Source: Nocardiopsis suaedae (lineage in GTDB: Bacteria > Actinomycetota > Actinomycetes > Streptosporangiales > Streptosporangiaceae). From it: a stretch of DNA of 64,000 nt. Shown piece after piece: positions 33,121 to 41,952 of this stretch (its first letter is position 1; each line of letters opens with the position of its first letter). The notes under the pieces are model-generated. The model saw only the letters and a list, made by a program, of their open reading frames with translations, was not told the DNA's origin and did no database searches. The position numbers and the translations under genes are program-made. The stretch covers positions 62,001 to 126,000 of the forward strand of contig NZ_JAQFWP010000014.1 in NCBI RefSeq assembly GCF_027706745.1. The letters are read 5' to 3'.

Positions 33121-33846
33121 ATGGGCACCCCAGAGCACGCCTCCGCCACCCTCATCCTGCTCCGCCACGGCCTCACCGCCGTCACCGGCAGCATCCTGGC
33201 GGGCCGCAGCCCCGGCATCGACCTGGACGAACGCGGTCGGCTCCAGGCCGAGGACACGGCCCGCCGCCTGGCCGGACTGCACTTGGACGCGATCGTCACC
33301 AGCCCGCTGGAGCGGTGCCGCCGGACCGCCGAACCGCTCGCCGGCGCCCTGGGCCTGGAGCCCGTCGTCGACGAGCGCTTCAGCGAGTGCGACTACGGCA
33401 CCTGGACGGGGCGGACCCTGGAGGAGCTCAAGGACGAGCCCGAGTGGCCCGTCGTCCAGCAGCACCCCTCGGCGGCCCGCTTCCCCGGCGGCGAGTCCCT
33501 CGCCCAGGTCTCCGCGCGCGCCGTGGAGGCCGTGCGCGACTGGAACGCGCGCCTGGCCGCCGCCTCCACCACCGGCCACCCCCGCTACCTGGTCTGCGCC
33601 CACGGGGACGTCATCAAGGCGGTCGCCGCCGACGCCCTGGGCATGCACCTGGACCTGTTCCAGCGCATCCAGGTCGACCCGTGCTCGGTCACCGCCGTCC
33701 GCTACACGGCCGCCCGCCCGTTCCTGCTGCGCCTCAACGACGTCGGGGCGACCGCCGACGGGCTCGCCCCGCCCCCGCAGGAGGAGGGCCGGCACGGGAG
33801 CGGGGACGCCGTCGTCGGCGGCGGCGCGGGCGCCGCCCGCCCGTGA
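33121..33846 (+). CDS. Histidine phosphatase (MSMEG_4193-type phosphoglycerate-mutase-like)
   Basis: A 241-residue phosphatase of the histidine-phosphatase superfamily. ILLRHGLTAVTGS carries the catalytic RHG, SPLERCRRTAEPLAGALG the second Arg, SECDYGTWTGRTLEELK the acid region and LVCAHGDVIKAVAAD the second His. The family is a fixed member of the actinobacterial uppP-DUF3090-SCO1664 neighbourhood; the substrate is unknown. The last 30 residues are a Gly/Ala-rich tail. Apparent leaderless start with a -10 hexamer 8 nt upstream. Confidence 0.9.
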   Translation: MGTPEHASATLILLRHGLTAVTGSILAGRSPGIDLDERGRLQAEDTARRLAGLHLDAIVTSPLERCRRTAEPLAGALGLEPVVDERFSECDYGTWTGRTLEELKDEPEWPVVQQHPSAARFPGGESLAQVSARAVEAVRDWNARLAAASTTGHPRYLVCAHGDVIKAVAADALGMHLDLFQRIQVDPCSVTAVRYTAARPFLLRLNDVGATADGLAPPPQEEGRHGSGDAVVGGGAGAARP

Positions 33847-33884
33847 CCGGGGCGGTCCCGATCGCTCCGGAGCCCGTGATCCTC

Positions 33885-33890
33885 TAGGGT
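33885..33890 (+). promoter_or_regulatory. -10 element of a leaderless promoter (DUF3090 gene)
   Basis: TAGGGT ends 7 nt before the ATG at 33898; no ribosome site is visible. Confidence 0.45.
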
Positions 33891-33897
33891 TCTTGGC

Positions 33898-34479
33898 ATG
33901 TCGCTGTACTTGTACGACCCGCCGAACCGCTTCGTGGCCGGCACCGTCGGCCAGCCTGGGGAGCGGACCTTCTTCCTCCAGGCGAGCGGAGGCGGCCGCA
34001 TCACCTCCGTCGTGCTGGAGAAGGCCCAGGTGTCCGCGCTCGCCGAGCGTGTGGAGGAGCTGTTGGAGGAGGTGCGGGTGCGCTTCGGCGACCCGCTGCC
34101 CGAGGCCTCGGAGAACGGGGGCGACGTCGACGACGCCCCCTTGGAGCAGCCGATCGACGAGGATTTCCGGGTGGGGACTCTGGCCCTGGCCTGGGACGCC
34201 GAGGCCTCCCGCGTGATCATAGAGGCCCAGGAGGCCGTGCAGGAGGCGGACGGGGAGTCCGAGGAGCAGGGCGAGGTGGAGGTCTTCAGCGAGACCGAGC
34301 CCACCGACCGCGACGTGCTGCGGGTCCACCTGACCCCGTCGGCCGCGCGCGCCTTCGCCGGGCGCGCCATGCGGGTCGTCGCCGCCGGGCGGCCCAACTG
34401 CCCGCTGTGCGGGCGGCCGCTGGACCCCGCGGGGCACATCTGCCCCCGGCAGAACGGCTACCGGCCCTCGGGCGCGTGA
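33898..34479 (+). CDS. DUF3090 family protein
   Basis: A 193-residue protein conserved across actinobacteria. It begins MSLYLYDPPNRFVAGTVGQP and contains RTFFLQA, both typical of DUF3090, and ends with a zinc-ribbon-like CPLCGRPLDPAGHICP (C-x2-C ... H-x-C). Acidic central segment. Function unknown; invariably next to the SCO1664-type gene with which it overlaps (GTGA), implying a shared complex or pathway. Confidence 0.9.
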   Translation: MSLYLYDPPNRFVAGTVGQPGERTFFLQASGGGRITSVVLEKAQVSALAERVEELLEEVRVRFGDPLPEASENGGDVDDAPLEQPIDEDFRVGTLALAWDAEASRVIIEAQEAVQEADGESEEQGEVEVFSETEPTDRDVLRVHLTPSAARAFAGRAMRVVAAGRPNCPLCGRPLDPAGHICPRQNGYRPSGA

Positions 34480-35240
34480 CCGGGCAGCGGGGCGTGCCGG
34501 GCCCAGGCGCCGGGGGGATGTCCGGCGCCGCGGCCGCGGAGCTGCTGCGCACCGGAACACTGGAGGTCGTCGGGCGGCTGACCGCCGCCTCCAACGCCAC
34601 GTTCTACGCGGCCGTCTCCTCCCCGGAGGGGGAGGCGGCCTGCGTGTACAAGCCGGTGGCGGGGGAGCGGCCGCTGTGGGACTTCCCGGACGGCACCCTG
34701 GCCGGGCGGGAGGTGGCGGCCTTCGCCGTCTCCGAAGCGCTGGGGTGGGGCGTGGTCCCGCCCACCGTGCACCGGGACGGGCCCTTCGGCGAGGGCATGG
34801 TGCAGCTGTGGGTCGACGCCGACCCCGAGGCGGACCTCGTCGCGCTGGCCCAGGACGGGGAGAGCGCGCCGCTGCGCCGGATGGCGGTCTTCGACGCGGT
34901 CATCAACAACTCCGACCGCAAGATCGGGCACCTGCTGCCGCTGCCCGGCGGACACCTGTACGGGTGCGACCACGGGGTGGCCTTCGCCGAGGAGTACAAG
35001 CTGCGCACGGTGCTGTGGCAGTGGCAGGGCGAGCCTTTGACGGAGGAGGCGCTGGCGGGCTTGGAGTCCCTGGCCGGACGCCTGGAGGAACGCGACGGGG
35101 ACCTGCCGGGGGAATTGGACCGCCACCTGACCCCTCCCGAGCGCTACGCCCTGCGCAGGCGGGTCGAGCTGCTGCTGGAGCACAAGGTGCACCCCTACCC
35201 GTCCCCGGCCTGGCCCGCCGTCCCCTGGCCGCCGGTGTGA
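34476..35240 (+). CDS. SCO1664 family protein (PI3/PI4-kinase-like fold)
   Basis: A 254-residue protein of the actinobacterial SCO1664 family, with a reduced phosphoinositide-kinase-like fold. ACVYKPVAGERPLWDFPDGT is the N-lobe Lys-containing segment; FDAVINNSDRKIGHLLPL is the catalytic-loop-like motif and YGCDHGVAFAEEYKLRTVLW the metal-binding segment. Activity is unknown; a kinase or AMPylating reaction on a small molecule is plausible. I take GTG 34476, overlapping the preceding stop; ATG 34518 is an alternative (240 residues). In other actinomycetes this gene is directly followed by mshC; here 6.7 kb intervene, beginning with an IS relic 100 bp downstream. Confidence 0.85.
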   Translation: MTGQRGVPGPGAGGMSGAAAAELLRTGTLEVVGRLTAASNATFYAAVSSPEGEAACVYKPVAGERPLWDFPDGTLAGREVAAFAVSEALGWGVVPPTVHRDGPFGEGMVQLWVDADPEADLVALAQDGESAPLRRMAVFDAVINNSDRKIGHLLPLPGGHLYGCDHGVAFAEEYKLRTVLWQWQGEPLTEEALAGLESLAGRLEERDGDLPGELDRHLTPPERYALRRRVELLLEHKVHPYPSPAWPAVPWPPV

Positions 35241-35339
35241 GGGGTCCACGGTACGCCCAGCGCGGCGCCGCCGACCGACCCTGACGGCGCCCGCGGAACC
35301 CCCTCGGCCGAACCGGTCCGGCCTTCGCCGGTCCCGACC

Positions 35340-35618
35340 GAATCCGGCATCGGTCAATTCCAGCCCCAGTAGGTACTTCCAGTCGATGCGCCCGCGCACC
35401 GCCGCCGCGGCCCGGCGGTCCGACAGGTTCTCCAAGAACTGCAGCACGCACACCGCGGCCAGATGGGCGGGCGACCACGCCGGCCGGCCGCGAGCGGGGT
35501 AGAGGCCGGTGAACTCCTCATCGCGGAACAGCGGGACCAGCGCATCACACATGCGCATGCACAGGTAACCGTCGGGAAACGCCTGGCGGGCGACCTCGGC
35601 GGTCAGGGCGGGGGGACA
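35340..35618 (-). pseudogene. IS1182-family transposase relic (N-terminal domain only)
   Basis: A minus-strand frame reads LTAEVARQAFPDGYLCMRMC, then DEEFTGLYPARGRPAWSPAH, then VLQFLENLSDRRAAAAVRGR and IDWKYLLGLELTDAGF. This is the conserved N-terminal domain of IS1182-type (DUF772) transposases. It stops matching after GF at 35340, so the DDE catalytic part is gone; an in-frame TGA at 35619-35621 limits the other side. It marks the left edge of the segment inserted in the mshC locus. Confidence 0.8.
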
Positions 35619-35871
35619 TCACCCGGGGCACGGGGATGCAGCGACACGGCAACCACCTCGACGTTGATCCCCCCGTACTTCGCCTCATCGTCCCGCTACG
35701 ACAAGATCAACGACACCCACCCCACCGAATTCGCCGACAGTGTCCTCGGCGGGACGTCCATCGACGATCTCGCCGGAAGTGACGGACGCGCCGTCAGGAC
35801 CTCTGGCTTGACGGCACGCTCGCCGAGGCCGTCGCGGGCGTGATCGTGCCCCTCGCAGTCCTGGTGCGGTC
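35619..35871. other. Unassigned debris between IS relic and TetR gene
   Basis: About 250 bp with no assignable gene. A plus-strand frame contains SRYDKINDTHPTEFADSVLG, which looks like protein-coding debris, but I cannot name its source. Confidence 0.3.
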
Positions 35872-36474
35872 TCAGTCCGGCCGAGGGGCCGCGGCGGCGA
35901 TGACGCCGTGGACCGCCGCCTCCACCCGCAGGTGCGCGGTCTCCGGGTCGGGACCGCCCGCGTCCAGCCACGCGATCACCGCCTCGATCGCCACCACCGG
36001 CACCAGGCGGCACGCCCACTCGTTCCAGGCCCCCTCGGGCAGCCGCCCCGCCAGACCCGCGCGTGTGGCGGCGGTCGAGGCCGCGGCCAGGGAGTCGACC
36101 ACGTCGCGGAACTCCGGTTCGCGGGCCGCGTGGCGGAACAGCAGCCGGAAGCCGTCGGGGTCGGATGCGGCGGCGCGCAGCAGGGCCGGGAGCGTGGTGT
36201 CGTCGAAGCCCTCCGTGCCGGCCCGTCCCGCGAGGCGCTCGCTCGACCGGTCCAGGACCGCCCGGTACAGCGCGTTCTTGGACTCGAAGTGCCGGTACAG
36301 CAGCACCCGGGTGATGCCCGCCTCGGCCGCGACCTCGTCCAGGCCGGTGGCCGCGTAGCCGCTGCGGGCGAAGGCGCTCGCGGCGGCGTCGAGGATCTGG
36401 TCGCGCCGCTGCGCCCGGGGGAGTCGGCGCGCGGCGCCGGTGCGCGTCCGCGTGCGCTCGTCGGTCCCGCCCAT
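35872..36474 (-). CDS. TetR-family regulator, divergent from P450
   Basis: A 200-residue TetR protein. The DNA-binding domain is RRDQILDAAASAFARSGYAA with TGLDEVAAEAGITRVLLYRH; the C-terminal ligand domain includes FRLLFRHAAREPEFRDVV. GGAAGGGGG precedes the ATG at 36474. It is divergently transcribed from a cytochrome P450 with only 51 bp between start codons; this gap is AT-rich and carries TACAC-N4-GTGTA near the P450 start, so it most likely represses the P450. Confidence 0.88.
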   Translation of the reverse strand: MGGTDERTRTRTGAARRLPRAQRRDQILDAAASAFARSGYAATGLDEVAAEAGITRVLLYRHFESKNALYRAVLDRSSERLAGRAGTEGFDDTTLPALLRAAASDPDGFRLLFRHAAREPEFRDVVDSLAAASTAATRAGLAGRLPEGAWNEWACRLVPVVAIEAVIAWLDAGGPDPETAHLRVEAAVHGVIAAAAPRPD

Positions 36475-36525
36475 GCGCCCCCTTCCGATGTTGACTCCAA
36501 AGTATACATATGCTGTTGTTTCCTT

Positions 36526-37722
36526 ATGGATGTACACACTGGTGTAAACAAAGGCTCCGCCGCCCAACTGCCGTTCGACCGGCCCCACCCGCTGCACACC
36601 CCGCCCGAGCAGCGGCGGCTCCTCGCCCAGGGCCCCGTCCACCGGGTGCGGACCGCCGTGGGGCACGCCGCGTGGCTGGTCACCGACCACGCCCTGGTGC
36701 GCGCCCTGCTCGACGACGCCCGCCTCGGACGCGCCCACCCCGACCCCGACAACGCGGCCCGGACCGGCGCCTCGGCGCTCTTCGGCGGCCCCGTCGGCGA
36801 CCCCGCCACCGAGGACGCCGACCACGCGCGCATGCGCGCCCTGCTGCGGCCGCACTTCACCCCCGGGCGCATGCGGGCCCTGCGCCCGCGGGTCGCGCGG
36901 ATCACCGCCGGGCTCCTCGACGGCCTGGCCCGCCGCGACCCGCCCGCCGACCTGGTCACCGCCCTCGCGCTGCCGCTGCCCGTCACCGTGATCTGCGAGC
37001 TGCTGGGCGTGCCCGGCGCCGACCGCGACCGCTTCGGCGCCTGGGCCCGGGCCGCCGCCGACGTGACCGACCGCGCCCGCTCCGAACAGGGCCTGGCCGA
37101 CCTCTTCGGCTACGGACGCGAACTGGTGGAGCGCAAGCGCGCCGAACCCGGCGACGACGTCCTGTCCCGCCTGGCGGCCGCCGAGGGCGTCAGCGGCGAC
37201 GAGGCCGCGATGCTCGCGATGTCCCTGCTGTTCGCCGGGTACGAGACCACCACCGCCGCCATCGGGCTGGGCGCCCTCCTGCTGCTGGACCGGCCCGTCC
37301 ACTGGCGGCGCCTGCGGGAGTCCCCCGACCTGACGGCCTCGGCGGTCGAGGAGGTGCTCAGGGCCCCCGCCAGGGGCGGCGGCATCCCCCGGTACGCCCG
37401 CACCGACCTCGACATCGCCGGGGCCCACGTGCGCGCGGGTGAACTCGTCCTCCTGGACACCGGCGCGGCCAACCACGACCCCGCGGTGTTCACCGATCCC
37501 GACCGGTTCGACCCCGCCCGCCGCGAGGGGGCCCACATGTCCTTCGGCCACGGCGCCCGGTACTGCATCGGCGCGCCCCTGGCCCGGATCGAGCTGCAGG
37601 AGGCCCTGACCGCACTCGTGTCCCGGTTCCCGGGGATGCGCCTGGCCGTGCCGACCGAAGACCTCTCACTCGACCGGGACGTCCTCGTGGCGGGCCTGAC
37701 CTCGCTGCCCGTCACCTGGTGA
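36526..37722 (+). CDS. Cytochrome P450
   Basis: A 398-residue bacterial class I P450. The I-helix reads AGYETTTAAIG (from about 237), the K-helix ExxR is in AVEEVLRAPA, and the heme loop FGHGARYCIGAPLARIE puts the axial thiolate at Cys347. It hydroxylates or otherwise oxidises a small molecule and needs ferredoxin and reductase encoded elsewhere. It resembles the CYP105/107-type soluble actinomycete enzymes of secondary metabolism and detoxification. The ATG at 36526 is chosen by the frame and promoter position; no strong ribosome site. Confidence 0.92.
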   Translation: MDVHTGVNKGSAAQLPFDRPHPLHTPPEQRRLLAQGPVHRVRTAVGHAAWLVTDHALVRALLDDARLGRAHPDPDNAARTGASALFGGPVGDPATEDADHARMRALLRPHFTPGRMRALRPRVARITAGLLDGLARRDPPADLVTALALPLPVTVICELLGVPGADRDRFGAWARAAADVTDRARSEQGLADLFGYGRELVERKRAEPGDDVLSRLAAAEGVSGDEAAMLAMSLLFAGYETTTAAIGLGALLLLDRPVHWRRLRESPDLTASAVEEVLRAPARGGGIPRYARTDLDIAGAHVRAGELVLLDTGAANHDPAVFTDPDRFDPARREGAHMSFGHGARYCIGAPLARIELQEALTALVSRFPGMRLAVPTEDLSLDRDVLVAGLTSLPVTW

Positions 37723-37745
37723 CGGGGCGGCGGGCGGCCCGTCAC
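37719..37745. terminator. Bidirectional hairpin between convergent P450 and ATPase genes
   Basis: GTGACGGG (37719-37726) and CCCGTCAC (37738-37745) pair over the adjacent stop codons of the two convergent genes. Confidence 0.5.
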
Positions 37746-40228
37746 ACCGCCGTGCTCTCCCGGCTCGGCTCCCCGACCCCTCCGGCCTCCTCGCGGCGGG
37801 CCTCCTCCTTGGCCATCAGGCGGTCGTCGACCAGCCGCACCACGGTGATCAGCGCCATCGCCGCGGCCGCCACGCCCAGGCCGGTCCAGAGCTTGCCCGG
37901 CTCGCTCACGTCCAAGGCGAAGAACGCCTGCCCCGCCGGCGTCAGCATCGCCGTCAGCAGCAGCCCCACCATCGCCCCGACCAGCAGGGCCTTCCACCAC
38001 ACGTACGGCTTGGCCACCAGCAGCAGCACCCACAGCGTGGTGGCGCACAGGGTGACCACCACCGCCGTCCGGTCGGCCGGGTCCGGGACCGACCGGCCGC
38101 CCAGCACCAGCAGGTAGGTCGTCACCGCCGCCGCCCCCGCGATCAGCCCCGACGGGACGGCCAGCCGCAGCGTCCGCCGCACGAACCCCGGCCGCGCCCG
38201 CTCGGTGTTGGGCGCCAGCGCCAGGAAGAACGACGGGATGCCGAACGTCACCGCGTTGATCAGCGTCGCGTGCCGCGGGAAGAACGGGTAGGCCACCGCC
38301 AGCACGCTCACCATCGTGGCCATCGTCATCGAGTACACGGTCTTGGTGAGGAACAGGTTGGCGACCCGCTCGATGTTGCCGATGACCCGCCGCCCCTCGG
38401 CCACCACCGCCGGGAGCGCCGAGAAGCGGTCGCCCAGCAGCACGATCTGCGCCACCGCGCGCGAGGCCGGGCTGCCCGCCCCCATGGCCACCCCGATGTC
38501 GGCCTCCTTGAGCGCCAGCACGTCGTTGACGCCGTCGCCGGTCATCGCGACCGTGCGGCCGCGCGCCCGCAACCCCCGCACCAGGTCCCGCTTCTGCTCG
38601 GGCGTGACCCGCCCGAACACCGTGGCGCGGTCGGCCTCCGCGGCGAACCCGTCCGGGTCGGCGGGCAGCTCGCGCGCGTCCCGGGGCTCATCGGCGCCCG
38701 GAAGCTCCACCGCCCGGGCCACCGCCCCCACCGACGCCGCGTTGTCCCCGGAGACGATCTTGACCTGCACGTCCTGCTCGGCGAAGAAGTCCAGGGCGTC
38801 CTTGGCGTCGCCGCGCAGCCGCTGGTCGAGCACGACCAGCGCCGCCGGACGCACCGGGCCCGGCGCCTCGGGTGCGTCCACCCGCTCGGCGGCCCGCCCC
38901 AGCAGCAGCACCCGGAGCCCGGTGCCGCCGATCCGCTCGGCCTCGGCCGCCTCCGGGCCGCCCGCGGGCGCCAGCACGTCGGGCGCGCCGAGCACCCAGT
39001 GCCGCTCGCCGTCCGGGGTGGCGAACGAGGCGCCGCTCCACTTGCGGGCCGAGGAGAACGCGGCCCGCGCCATGACCGTCCAGTCCTCCGGCGGCGCCCC
39101 CAGGGCCTCGGCGATCGCCGCGACGCTCGGGTTGGGGCGCGGGTCGGCCCCGGCCAGGGCCGCCAGCGCCGCCCGCGCCGGGGCGCCCCCGGAGCCGCCC
39201 ATCTCGCGCACCTCGGCCAGGCGCATGCCGTTCTCGGTCAGGGTGCCGGTCTTGTCGGTGCACACCACGTCCACCCGGGCCAGCCCTTCGATGGCGGGCA
39301 GCTCCTGCACCAGGCACTTGCGCCGGCCCAGCCGGACGACCCCCACTGCGAAGGCGATGCTCACCAGCAGCACCAGCCCTTCGGGCACCATCGAGACCAG
39401 GGCGGCCACCATGCCGCGCAGCGCGTCCGCCAGCGGGCCGCTGATCTGCCCCCCGCCGACCGCGCCGTCGCCGGTGACCCGGCCGTTGAGGGCGAGCTGG
39501 CTGAACACCAGCAGCCCGCCGATGGGGAACAGCGCCCAGGTGATGAACCGCAGGATGCGGTCGATGCCCGAGCGCAGCTCGGAGTGGACCAGGCTGAACC
39601 GGCTCGCCTCCTCGGCGAGGCGGGCGGCGTAGGCGTGCCGCCCCACCTTCGCGGCGCGGTAGCGGCCGGCGCCGGCGACGATGAAGCTGCCCGACATGAC
39701 GGTGTCCCCGGGCCGCTTGAACACGGGGTCGGCCTCGCCCGTCAGCAGCGACTCGTCGACCTCCAGCGCCTCGGCGAAGACCACGGTCCCGTCCACCACG
39801 ACCTGGTCGCCCTGGGCGCACTCGACCACGTCGTCCAGCACGATCTCCTGGGCGGTGACCGGGGTGGCCGCGCCGTCGCGCACCACCCGCGGGCGGGCGG
39901 CGTTCACGATCGCCAGCTTGTCCAGCGTGCGCTTGGCGCGCAGCTCCTGGGCGATGCCGATGAGCGTGTTCACCACGATCACCATCGCGAACAGGCCGTC
40001 CTGGACCGGGCCGATCACCGCGATGATCGCGAACAGCACCGCCACCATGGCGTTGATGCGGGTCAGCACGTTGCCGCGGATGATCGCGCCGATACTGCGG
40101 CTGGCCCGCACCGGCACGTCGTTGGTCCGCCCGTCGGCCACCCGCGCGGCGACCTCGGCCGCGGTCAGCCCCTGCCCGGCGTCGGACACGGGGACGGGCG
40201 GGTCCTGCTGTTCGCCAGGGGCGGGCAT
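37742..40228 (-). CDS. Cation-transporting P-type ATPase (CtpE-like, calcium)
   Basis: An 828-residue P-type ATPase. TGEAD (163-167) is the actuator loop, VSMVPEGLVLLVS (278-290) the M4 ion-binding helix, DKTGTLT (325-331) the phosphorylation site, and MTGDGVNDVLALKEADIGVA the hinge. The VPEGL core and QELPAIEGLARVDVVC region match mycobacterial CtpE, a Ca2+ importer needed for cell-surface integrity; the assignment to calcium is by family. About eight to ten helices including the C-terminal set. GGAG precedes the ATG. It belongs to the segment inserted between the SCO1664-type gene and mshC. Confidence 0.9.
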   Translation of the reverse strand: MPAPGEQQDPPVPVSDAGQGLTAAEVAARVADGRTNDVPVRASRSIGAIIRGNVLTRINAMVAVLFAIIAVIGPVQDGLFAMVIVVNTLIGIAQELRAKRTLDKLAIVNAARPRVVRDGAATPVTAQEIVLDDVVECAQGDQVVVDGTVVFAEALEVDESLLTGEADPVFKRPGDTVMSGSFIVAGAGRYRAAKVGRHAYAARLAEEASRFSLVHSELRSGIDRILRFITWALFPIGGLLVFSQLALNGRVTGDGAVGGGQISGPLADALRGMVAALVSMVPEGLVLLVSIAFAVGVVRLGRRKCLVQELPAIEGLARVDVVCTDKTGTLTENGMRLAEVREMGGSGGAPARAALAALAGADPRPNPSVAAIAEALGAPPEDWTVMARAAFSSARKWSGASFATPDGERHWVLGAPDVLAPAGGPEAAEAERIGGTGLRVLLLGRAAERVDAPEAPGPVRPAALVVLDQRLRGDAKDALDFFAEQDVQVKIVSGDNAASVGAVARAVELPGADEPRDARELPADPDGFAAEADRATVFGRVTPEQKRDLVRGLRARGRTVAMTGDGVNDVLALKEADIGVAMGAGSPASRAVAQIVLLGDRFSALPAVVAEGRRVIGNIERVANLFLTKTVYSMTMATMVSVLAVAYPFFPRHATLINAVTFGIPSFFLALAPNTERARPGFVRRTLRLAVPSGLIAGAAAVTTYLLVLGGRSVPDPADRTAVVVTLCATTLWVLLLVAKPYVWWKALLVGAMVGLLLTAMLTPAGQAFFALDVSEPGKLWTGLGVAAAAMALITVVRLVDDRLMAKEEARREEAGGVGEPSRESTAV

Positions 40229-40354
40229 GCGCGCTCCAGATCGTCGGTCGCGGGGCGGCCGGAGCCGAGGGGGCAGGCGGGTCTCCCGGGCGGTCTTCGG
40301 CCCGTGGCCGCCGGAACGGTGCCCGTTGCGCCGGGAGGCCCGAAGGGGCCGCCC

Positions 40355-40396
40355 GGGACGGGCTCCGCGCCCCGGCCTGCGAGCGGAGCCCGTCCC
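40355..40396. repeat. Perfect 14-bp inverted repeat in a divergent gap
   Basis: GGGACGGGCTCCGC (40355-40368) and GCGGAGCCCGTCCC (40383-40396) flank a 14-nt loop. It sits in the 405-bp gap between the divergent ATPase and NRDE genes, where no terminator is needed. The remaining gap shows no gene. Confidence 0.5.
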
Positions 40397-40633
40397 CCGC
40401 TCCGCCGACCGGTCGGCGCCGGCGCATCGGGGGGCGGTGGCCGCTCGTGTCCCGAGAAGCATCCGGGAAACACGCCGTAGCAGAGCTTAGGGGACGCCCA
40501 GGGCACACCGCGGTCGGGCAGGCGCGCCGGTCGCGGGTGGTGCCCGCCCCCCGCCGCAGGGGCGGGGTGGCCGGGGCGCCATAGTTGGGGCAGCGCCGCC
40601 GACGGCGGCACGGACGAGCCGCGGGAGGCGCCG

Positions 40634-41452
40634 ATGTGCACGGTCATCACCGGATTCGATCCGTCGGCGCCGGTACCGCTGGTGTTGGCCGCGGTCCGCG
40701 ACGAGCTGCTGCTGCGGCCGTGGGAGCCGCCCGCGCGGCACTGGCCCGACCGCCCCGGCCTGGTGGGCGGACGCGACACCGAGGCGGGCGGCACCTGGCT
40801 CGCGGTGCGCACCGGGCCCGGTGCGCGGGTGTGCGCGGTGCTCAACGCGGCCCCGCGCGGCGGGTCGGAGGGGGAGCCGCCCGTGCCGACGGTCCCGCCC
40901 GGGGCCCGGCTGAGCCGCGGCCGCCTGCCGCTGCTCGGTGCCGACGGCGGTACCGACGCGGCCGAGGGCGAGGACCTGGAACGCTACGAGCCCTTCCACC
41001 TGGTCGTCGCGGACCCGTCGGGCGGCGCCGTGCTCACCTGGGACGGCCGGGAGGAGCGCCGGGAGGCGCTGCCCGCCGGGGTGAGCGTGGTCACCAACTC
41101 CGGGCTGGACGCGGGCGCGCCGCGCGCGGTGCGGCACACGCCGGTGTTCGGCGCCGCCCGGCCCGGCCCCGGGGCGGGGGAGCTGGAGGCCGCCCGCACG
41201 CCCGAGGAGGTGTGGGGCGAGTGGCCGCGCCTGCTCGACGAGGGGGTGCGCGGCCCGGCCCGCACCGGAGGCTATGGGACGGGGGAGGACGACCCGGCGT
41301 CCCTGGCGGCCCACGTCGAACTGGGCCCGGACCGCGTGTGGGCGACCTCGTCCATGGCGCTGGCGGCCGTGGCGCCGGAGGGGGCGCGGATGGCGTTCAG
41401 CGCCGAGCCGGGCACCCCGGAGGCGTGGCGGATGGTCGGCGAGGTGCGCTGA
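40634..41452 (+). CDS. NRDE/TANGO2-family protein
   Basis: A 272-residue protein with the family start MCTVITGF: after Met removal Cys2 becomes the N-terminal residue, as in Ntn-hydrolase-fold proteins. RDELLLRPWEPPARHW is the NRDE-like motif, here RDEL, followed by GGTWLAV (G-x-WL) and VVTNSGLDA. TANGO2 relatives affect heme or lipid handling; bacterial function is unknown. GGGAGG precedes the ATG. The gene lies within the inserted segment upstream of mshC. Confidence 0.8.
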   Translation: MCTVITGFDPSAPVPLVLAAVRDELLLRPWEPPARHWPDRPGLVGGRDTEAGGTWLAVRTGPGARVCAVLNAAPRGGSEGEPPVPTVPPGARLSRGRLPLLGADGGTDAAEGEDLERYEPFHLVVADPSGGAVLTWDGREERREALPAGVSVVTNSGLDAGAPRAVRHTPVFGAARPGPGAGELEAARTPEEVWGEWPRLLDEGVRGPARTGGYGTGEDDPASLAAHVELGPDRVWATSSMALAAVAPEGARMAFSAEPGTPEAWRMVGEVR

Positions 41453-41579
41453 GGGGGCGGGGGTGCGCGCCGGGCGAGGGACGGGCCACACCGTGTCAAC
41501 CTCGAAACCGCGTTCAACGTCTGAAAGGGGACAGTGGGGCTGACGCCCCCCGGGCCGAGATCGGGAACGGGAAGGCCGT

Positions 41580-41861
41580 ATGAACCGCCACGGTATCCGG
41601 CGGACACTGACCCGCCTGCGCGAGCTGCGCGGGTGGGGAACGAGCGGGCCCGCCGCGGAGCGGACCTCCACACGTACCGAACGGGCCTCCTACTGGCTTC
41701 TGTACGTGGTGGCGTTCGCGGCGGCCCTGACGCACTGGAACGCGGGCAACACCCTGATCGCGGTCGTGTGCGCCCTGGCGGCAGCCGCGGCCGTGTGCGC
41801 CATCGTGCGCTCGTCGCGCGGGGCCGGCCAGGGCGGCGGACCTGAACAACGTTCGGTCTGA
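41580..41861 (+). CDS. Small two-helix membrane protein
   Basis: A 93-residue protein: a basic N-terminal 35 residues, two hydrophobic helices (YWLLYVVAFAAALTHW and LIAVVCALAAAAAVCAIV), and a short polar tail. No family recognised. GGAACGGGAAGG before the ATG supports the start. It lies 91 bp before mshC. Confidence 0.6.
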   Translation: MNRHGIRRTLTRLRELRGWGTSGPAAERTSTRTERASYWLLYVVAFAAALTHWNAGNTLIAVVCALAAAAAVCAIVRSSRGAGQGGGPEQRSV

Positions 41862-41937
41862 GTTATTCCCGCACGGAATCGGCGAATGATCTCGTCCGGC
41901 GCGCCCTGGGGCCGGGAGGATTCGCCGTACATGGCCG

Positions 41938-41943
41938 GATAAT
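41938..41943 (+). promoter_or_regulatory. -10 element of a leaderless mshC promoter
   Basis: GATAAT ends 9 nt before the mshC ATG, with no ribosome site between. Confidence 0.5.
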
Positions 41944-41952
41944 CTCGGTGTC

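Noticed and set aside
36480-36546. P450-TetR gap as a phage or plasmid promoter because of its low GC
   Set aside because: AT-rich divergent promoter regions are ordinary; the TACAC-N4-GTGTA repeat explains it as an operator.
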